Below are positions 30,201-35,735 of a stretch of 35,735 nucleotides of DNA, piece by piece. Origin of the DNA: Fragilaria radians (taxonomy: Eukaryota > Bacillariophyta > Fragilariophyceae > Fragilariales > Fragilariaceae). Every line of letters starts with the position of its first letter. The stretch's first letter is position 1. The DNA lies in assembly GCA_900642245.1 (NCBI GenBank), contig CAAAJI010000217.1, forward strand, positions 38,862 through 74,596. Reading direction: 5' to 3'. Under the pieces are notes generated by a model. The model was given only the letters and a program-made list of their open reading frames with translations. It made no database searches and had not been told where the DNA came from. The translations under genes and the position numbers were made by a program.

Positions 30201-32738
30201 CGGTGCATTGACAGATAGTGTGATTCCAGATGCATCTCGGCGAACGACTTGAAAATCAAAGAGAAGACTCGATGCCTCAACTAATGCACCTTCATCGGGG
30301 CTTTCTGCTTGAAATGCAAATCCAGCTGGAGCCCCATCCTTTCCTTTCCCTTTTTCACTCTGAGTATTTTCTTCTTCAGTTTGTGTAGGAACACTACCCC
30401 CCGCATCTTTAGGGCCCGATTTATTGCTGTCGAAAGACTCTTTAACACTTGATGAATTTCGAGATCTAGGGCTCAGTAGGAAGCCTAGTTTACTGGTTCT
30501 ACCCGCCCTGCCGTTACGATTTGTCGAATCCCTAACAAGTCCATCATCAGTAGCATCAATTACTCCTTTGGTGGCATCTAGATCTTTTTCCACGACAACG
30601 GTGTGACAAAGACTCAGTACTCGTAAGAACATTTCTGTATTAAATGTCAAGGCGACATTATTTCTCAAGGTTGAAGAACGTGAAGAGTTACCACTTGATG
30701 TTGTTCCCATCATAAGATTATCGAGTGGTTGATATTCATGATTCGACCTTTCCTCAATATCAGATGTCTCCATGACAATTGGAGAGCCAAAAATTTTGCC
30801 ATCGATGGAACATCGCTTGAATTTCATAACGTTTTGGGTTAGTGTTCCAGTTTTGTCTGAGAATATATATTCAACCTGGCCAAGATCACTAACTGCAGTG
30901 CTTCGAGCAAGAGTTCGGGTGTCTGTCACAGGGTCATACATGTTTACATCAAGATTGACGAAAAGCCTTGATGTCAAAGTGACAAATTCTAGGGTGACAT
31001 ACAAAGAGATGGGCAAAAACTGACTCAGTAGCGTAACAAAGAGGAAAAACGTCTGTGCCCAATTAGGTATTGATGACTCCCATTTTGGAGATGCTAGGTA
31101 TGGGAGCGAAGGCCATTTTCCATCTTCATCCGCATTGAATCCTAAATACCTGTTTCATGCAATTAATAAGACGCTAATTCAGTAGAAAGAAATACAAGTT
31201 CATGATCATCGTACCATAAGTTCGGAAAATCTTCGTTATATGTGTAGGATGAGAAAGTTGCAAGCCCAATAATGCACAACACCATTACACCCAAGACGCC
31301 ATATACCACAGAGTTAGTCAGCTGATCTAATCTACTAAACTTCGACGGCGTCTCGAAAGAATTCCGAACTAACTTAGTATCTTTACCGGTGTAACACGCA
31401 ATACCAATGGCCCATTCTGTATTTCGAAGGACAGCTCCTCTTAAAAGCATATTCTCACCATTCAACGGAATTTCAATGCTGGCTCCCCCTTTGTCGTCTA
31501 GGGGATGGTAGCCATAAGACTCCATTGAATGTATTAACGGATGCATTAGGAGGTTCGGACTTGAGAGCAGTGATGTACTTACAAGCCGGTGAAAAGTCAC
31601 CAGATGCTGACAAAGAACTTTGTCCTGAAAAACTTTTTCTCTTGATTTCTCCAAGCACATGCATACTTTTCCCTAGTACGTGTAAGCCCCGACCTGGGCT
31701 TGGCGGTGTTTTTTCTGCCGCTTCCGGTCTCATGGAATTCGAAGGATTGTCCAGAGAACTAACAGCATCAGGAAATCCCAACGCTGTAAGTCTACAAATT
31801 CGTGCAGTTGCCTGTTCAAGTGTCTCTAACAATATCTTTTTCTCGTCAAAATTTGAAAAGTTCCTTTCACTCGACTGATGAAGCTTTTTAGCAACATTTT
31901 CTGGCAGTCGAGGACTTGTCCGAAGCTTTAAGTTTGTTTCTCCATCAATCGACATTGTTTCAATGTACGCAACACCATTCTCAGCACTACTTGCTAACAA
32001 AATTAAATCAGCCGGAATCATATCGCGATTTCGAATCATAACTATTTGTCCTTGTCGAATATCCTTACGCTTAACTGCTTGGAAGGCTACGTTACATCGT
32101 GCATCGTTTGATCCCATGGGTGTTCGTGGAAAAGTTGTCTCCGCATACCTCCATTTTTCTAAATTCACCTCTACATCCTTTCCACCACGAACCGTAGATT
32201 CACGTATTCCCCCTTCATTATCTAGTTCCTCAGCTCGTCGAAGCACAACACATTCACAGTTATTGGTTACGTCATCTGACTGATGCCTTCTGATATCCGC
32301 CAAAGCTTCTTGTGTGAGCGAGAAGGATACCACCAAAGCTAATGGTCCTAAAAGTGTCCATGGATTAATCGCAGATTCAAAAGCTGGCGTGTACCATCCA
32401 ATCGCCATGATAAATCCCATTACGAGAAAATACATATTTGCTACCCTTCGAAATTGTTCTGAAACTGCCTAAATGAGTTAGGAAGAAAAAGGAAGTTAGC
32501 ATGTGTAATGCAAAGTGTATACAAAAGGATTAGTGAACTTCAACTTTCTCGATATCCTCTCAAATACATTGTGACTTTCTTACACTCGAGTGTATCATTG
32601 CTTTTCAAGGTTACTTACAATGGGAAGGAAATTAAATATGTTGTACTTTGATGTACAAACCTGATTATCGCATCTTTCTAAGTCTGCTCTACCTACAACC
32701 AAAACTCTTTCTTCAGTTTCGATTAAGGATTTCGTCAT
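27219..32738 (-). CDS. P4-type ATPase (phospholipid flippase), three exons, one surplus base
   Basis: Exons 32619-32738, 31215-32468 and 27219-31149; GT-AG introns of 150 bp and 65 bp. The short first exon (MTKSLIETEERVLV to SKYNIFNFLPI) joins AVSEQFRRVANMYFL, the P4 N-terminal signature. Further motifs: DGETNLKL (about 215), SEPPN...FNG, MLLRGAVLRNTEWAIG, PISLYVTLE (M4), SDKTGTLTQN with the phosphorylated Asp near 556, ILTGDKRETA, and GDGANDVGMIQAAHVGVGISG-type hinge near 1365, then six C-terminal helices. P4-ATPases flip aminophospholipids to the cytosolic leaflet, usually with a CDC50 partner. About 1767 residues is well above the usual 1100-1300, owing to Ser-rich inserts in the A and N domains and an acidic tail ending EYLA. 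Between FNGV and YGYHPLDD the sequence has one extra T (31516-31517), shifting the frame; total exon length is 1 mod 3, so the extra base is real in this assembly. Confidence 0.85.
31516..31517 (-). other. single-base frameshift inside the P4-ATPase gene
   Basis: The coding strand reads GTCTTATGG where the protein family requires GTCTATGG. Flanking motifs (SEPPN-x-FNG before, LLRGAVLRNT after) are intact in different frames and no plausible intron bridges them. Confidence 0.75.
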
Positions 32739-34198
32739 TTTAGTTGCGCTACGTTATCAAAATTGATAATTCGTCAAGGTCTCAGGGAGTGAGCTTATCA
32801 ATGCGTTCGTGGAGGCTCAGGCGTTAAACACCCCCGTGCACCTAATTTTTTAGACATGCCCAAGTCTTGAGGGAGTCAAGTATAGTGTGCAAAAAACACA
32901 CGTGAAGTTACTTACAGAAACGCAAGGTTCCCAATAAACTAGTATTCCAATGAATACTTCAACGAAATTATTTCCGTGAAATAAAAACCAAATACCAATA
33001 TATGAAGCAACAGATGGAGGGATTAAGATGCGGCTTTCACAGGCAGTGCTCTGTCCAACAGCCATGTGTTGTGATGCAATAAGTGAAAAGGGCAAGGCCC
33101 TTTTGGTACTTCCAGCAGCTCAGACAGTTGGCAATGAAGAAATGATTGAAAATTTACTCCATTTGAAGATTTCCAGCAAGAAACTACAGTCTTGCTGAAT
33201 TGAGAGGAATGTGAGATGAAAGCTACCTTCTTGATACATTACTGAATGCCCCAAAAGATAACAAGAAAGTTCAATTAGAAAGAATGTAGCAACAACGGAC
33301 TTGAAAAAGGTCATGAATAAGCTAAAGTAAGGAAAAGCAGATAGAGAGGCAAAATCAACCCATTTAAGGAAGTGCTCCTTTAGTAATTTGGATGCATCTA
33401 TATACAAACTACGCCCCTAAAGAATGCCACTCATTGCCCAATACGAGAAAAGGGGATAAATGGAATCAATGTAAAGTTGAAATGCGACTGTATCCGCATC
33501 GTATCATATTGATATAACGTTATGATCTCTAGGACTTTGATGTCGTAAATTTTTAAAAGATGCGATTAAGCCCTGGACTAATTTTAGGATAATCATTGTT
33601 TCCATTCCCGAATACATCTTGGTGAATACGCTATGGGAAATGCTTTCAATTTCAAAAACAATTCTTCTTTGATAGCATTTTTTACAAAAGTGTTCACTAT
33701 CTGAAGCACTAGATCTTGTCAATAGATCTACTTAGGTTTGGGTTGATCTCGTGCTCCTTGGAAGCAAAAATCATGATTAAGGCTATAAAGTGGAAAGCAA
33801 CTGCTATATTTCAGTAACGCATGAAGCAACAGGGATTTAGCATATTCCACTCAAATCTTTTTTTACCAAAAAGCAACAGTGGATACCGGCATACGAGTTT
33901 AGATTAGGACGCCCTCCAACGACAAAATGTGGGTGCATTTATTAAACACAACAAAAGAATAAAAGGAGTTAGGGTACAAAAATGCAAGGTAAATGCAGTA
34001 ATTAAATGGGGATCGGAACTTCAACTCCCAAGATATTGAAGAGTTGGGTTTGTAATCTGAACTTTTGCAGATCATGGTTATTACCGTCTATGTAGATTTG
34101 TATTGGAAGGTATTAAATATACTTTCCACTTACAAGCAATCTTTAGTCATCACTAAATTTGTCTGATTTTCACTGTCATCCAAATCTGTAGAATGAAA

Positions 34199-34221
34199 GG
34201 ACAGTTAACTTGTAACTGTCC
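34199..34221. repeat. perfect 9-bp inverted repeat, loop ACTTG
   Basis: GGACAGTTA, loop ACTTG, TAACTGTCC. A perfect stem with a five-base loop. Confidence 0.8.
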
Positions 34222-34257
34222 AGGAATAGATGTGTAAATTTAAAAATGTCTTATTCC

Positions 34258-34284
34258 TATTGTTATTCACTTGTAATAACAATA
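34258..34284. repeat. perfect 10-bp inverted repeat, loop CACTTGT
   Basis: TATTGTTATT, loop CACTTGT, AATAACAATA. It lies 36 bp after the first hairpin and its loop also contains ACTTG. Confidence 0.8.
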
Positions 34285-35062
34285 ATGGACGTCTCCACTA
34301 CTGGTACGCAAATACATCTCTTAGTCTATTAATTTACATCAGACTTGATATTACTCATAACCTATAGGGTTAGGTTTTGTCTTCTTGATTCATATGTCAA
34401 GGTGTGTCAGAAAAAACGCTAAATTGTCTCCCCGCTTTTCTATGGACTTGTTCAGAATGCTCCTGGAATTCATGTTTATAAATCATTAAATTCATGTGAT
34501 AATACTCTATTTTTTTCTGTTTTTTCGCAGGACAAATTATCCTACATTGTATGAGTCACATTATGAAACTCTGATTAATCTCTAGCTGAGGCGAAATGGC
34601 TCGAAGTTACCCCACGCATAAATTCTGTTGACATCCGACATCAGGTAGGATTCCTGGTGTACAGGGTCAAATTGCTTTCCAAAAACCATCATCAAAGATG
34701 CCATCCTTGGAAACATTCCAGAAACGTTGATATCCACTCAATGGCTGATTAAACTAATGTAATTTGAAAATCTTTACAGGTCTAAGTCAAGTTATCTATG
34801 TTATCCAAGTCAAGAAAAGATCTCAATTTTATACAGCACCTTCCTATACCTTACCCTGCCATTCAGTTTGCCAGTGACGGTGCTTGACCAAGCTCTAATC
34901 TCAGTCAAAGGTGATATCTGGCATGTTTTGATGACATTGTTAAGGTGGTCAAAAATCCTTTTTTTTGTTTCTGAGAAAGATAGTATCCCTAGGTCGTAAA
35001 TCCGTTCTGCGAATCTTGATGTAAAGAGAATCTATGAAAAAAAAATTATAAAAAATCGTTGA

Positions 35063-35735
35063 ATGACAACACCATCCAACCATTCTCGTTCCATGTACAG
35101 CCAGAAGAAAGATGGCGATTCTTCCCATCCTCAAGTAATGCATCCATCTATTTGTGTGACAGGTGTAATGTTTTCAGAGGGTTCGTTGGAAGTTTCTCGT
35201 TCTTGGTTGATGACAAAGACAGAGACTACGCCGCAGCAACAACAATCACCATCGCCACAACTACAAGACTCGGGATATAATGTCGAATCGATCAAAACTA
35301 TCCGAGGGACGATACGATATCGCATATTCCGTCCACGTCAACTTCATATGCTACCAGCTCCTTTGGTAGTAATACATGGTGGACCAGGTGTACCATCGCA
35401 TTATCTCTTATCATTAGTGAATGTGATCACAGATCGGACGGTGATCTTTTATGATCAGTTGGGATGCGGTCAAAGCTCCCGTCCTAATGATGCTGAAGCA
35501 TATTCTTTAGAATCTAGTGTTGATGACTTACATGCACTTTTATTACATTGGAAACTTGAACAATATCATTTGTTTGGACATTCCTTTGGTGGGATTGTAG
35601 CCTATGAATATCTGCATCGGTTGGCATTGGAAAAAATTATACAAGAGGAGAAAGAGAAAACAGATGAAAATATATCAATGAATACTACAAATATAAGAAA
35701 CAAGCCTAATTCAGCTGGATGTTTATCTCTCATAC
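35063..35735 (+). CDS. prolyl-iminopeptidase-like alpha/beta hydrolase (5' part only)
   Basis: 224 codons are present, open to the window edge. Signatures of peptidase family S33: VVIHGGPGVPSHY (oxyanion HGGPG), FYDQLGCGQSSRP, and the nucleophile elbow LFGHSFGGIVAYEY (G-x-S-x-G). The cap domain and the catalytic Asp and His are beyond the window. The ATG at 35063 directly follows an in-frame TGA; Met at 35093 and 35138 are alternatives, since the first 60 residues are Ser/Gln-rich and not conserved. Family members release N-terminal proline or hydrolyse related amides; a cytosolic location is likely because no signal peptide is seen. After the GHSFGG helix the sequence is unusually Glu/Lys/Asn-rich, an insert before the cap. 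Confidence 0.82.
   Translation, partial: MTTPSNHSRSMYSQKKDGDSSHPQVMHPSICVTGVMFSEGSLEVSRSWLMTKTETTPQQQQSPSPQLQDSGYNVESIKTIRGTIRYRIFRPRQLHMLPAPLVVIHGGPGVPSHYLLSLVNVITDRTVIFYDQLGCGQSSRPNDAEAYSLESSVDDLHALLLHWKLEQYHLFGHSFGGIVAYEYLHRLALEKIIQEEKEKTDENISMNTTNIRNKPNSAGCLSLI

Larger units (their letters stand above)
32739..35062. other. intergenic spacer upstream of the P4-ATPase and hydrolase genes
   Basis: 2.3 kb. Short open frames (32850-33095 -, 33120-33407 -, 33504-33722 -) and a plus-strand frame near 32996-33199 lack recognisable domains. Two short perfect hairpins at 34199-34221 and 34258-34284 are listed separately. It must include the promoters of both divergent genes. Confidence 0.5.

Noticed and set aside
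31150..31214. Apparent early end of the P4-ATPase after the third helix
   Set aside because: A 65-bp GT-AG intron joins NLW to YLGFNADEDG and keeps the frame.
32996..33199. Plus-strand frame with protein-like composition (LLVLPAAQTVGNEEM)
   Set aside because: No start context, splice partner or known motif; the antisense frame is equally open.

Overview
The window looks like nuclear DNA of a diatom or closely related ochrophyte. The evidence is an LHC-superfamily gene and a DUF3598 gene that both begin with a signal peptide followed by an A-F type (ASAFAP-like) plastid-import motif, short GT-AG introns of about 65-150 bp, AT-rich spacers, and Ty1/copia gag relics. No species can be named from the sequence. 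Bases 16733-17165 are an assembly gap inside the LHC-like gene.

Layout. 1-51: possible C-terminus of an unknown + strand gene. 113-1636 (-): membrane-anchored tubulin-tyrosine-ligase-like protein. 1637-4138: spacer with a decayed copia gag (about 2840-3213, -). 4139-6019 (+): CNNM/DUF21-CBS transporter-like protein. 6020-7889: spacer. 7890-11367: a complete but dead DNA transposon with a Tc1/mariner-pogo type DDE transposase, about 26-bp terminal inverted repeats and flanking TA dinucleotides. 11623-13278 (-): a Crinkler (CRN)-type gene with a ubiquitin-like header, a PD-(D/E)xK-like domain and a kinase-like domain. 13445-13633 (+): a 63-codon open piece of mitochondrial nad7 (a NUMT), which runs directly into 13634-13879 (+), a broken second CRN header. 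13880-16100: decayed retroelement DNA with a copia zinc knuckle. 16103-17806 (-): LHC-like plastid protein. 17935-20167: spacer. 20168-25678 (-): 1836-residue chromatin-reader-like protein with three copies of a Cys/His module, a PDZ-like domain and a C-terminal PHD finger. 25889-27082 (+): DUF3598 plastid protein. 27219-32738 (-): large P4-ATPase in three exons with one surplus base. 32739-35062: spacer. 35063-35735 (+): start of a prolyl-iminopeptidase-like alpha/beta hydrolase that runs off the end.

The ordinary cellular genes are independent housekeeping or plastid genes; no shared pathway is evident. The stretch 6-16 kb behaves as an accessory island: a dead transposon, a CRN gene, a second CRN remnant, a mitochondrial insert and retrotransposon debris lie between the CNNM and LHC genes. 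The CRN/NUMT junction and the triple Cys/His module protein are the least conventional items.
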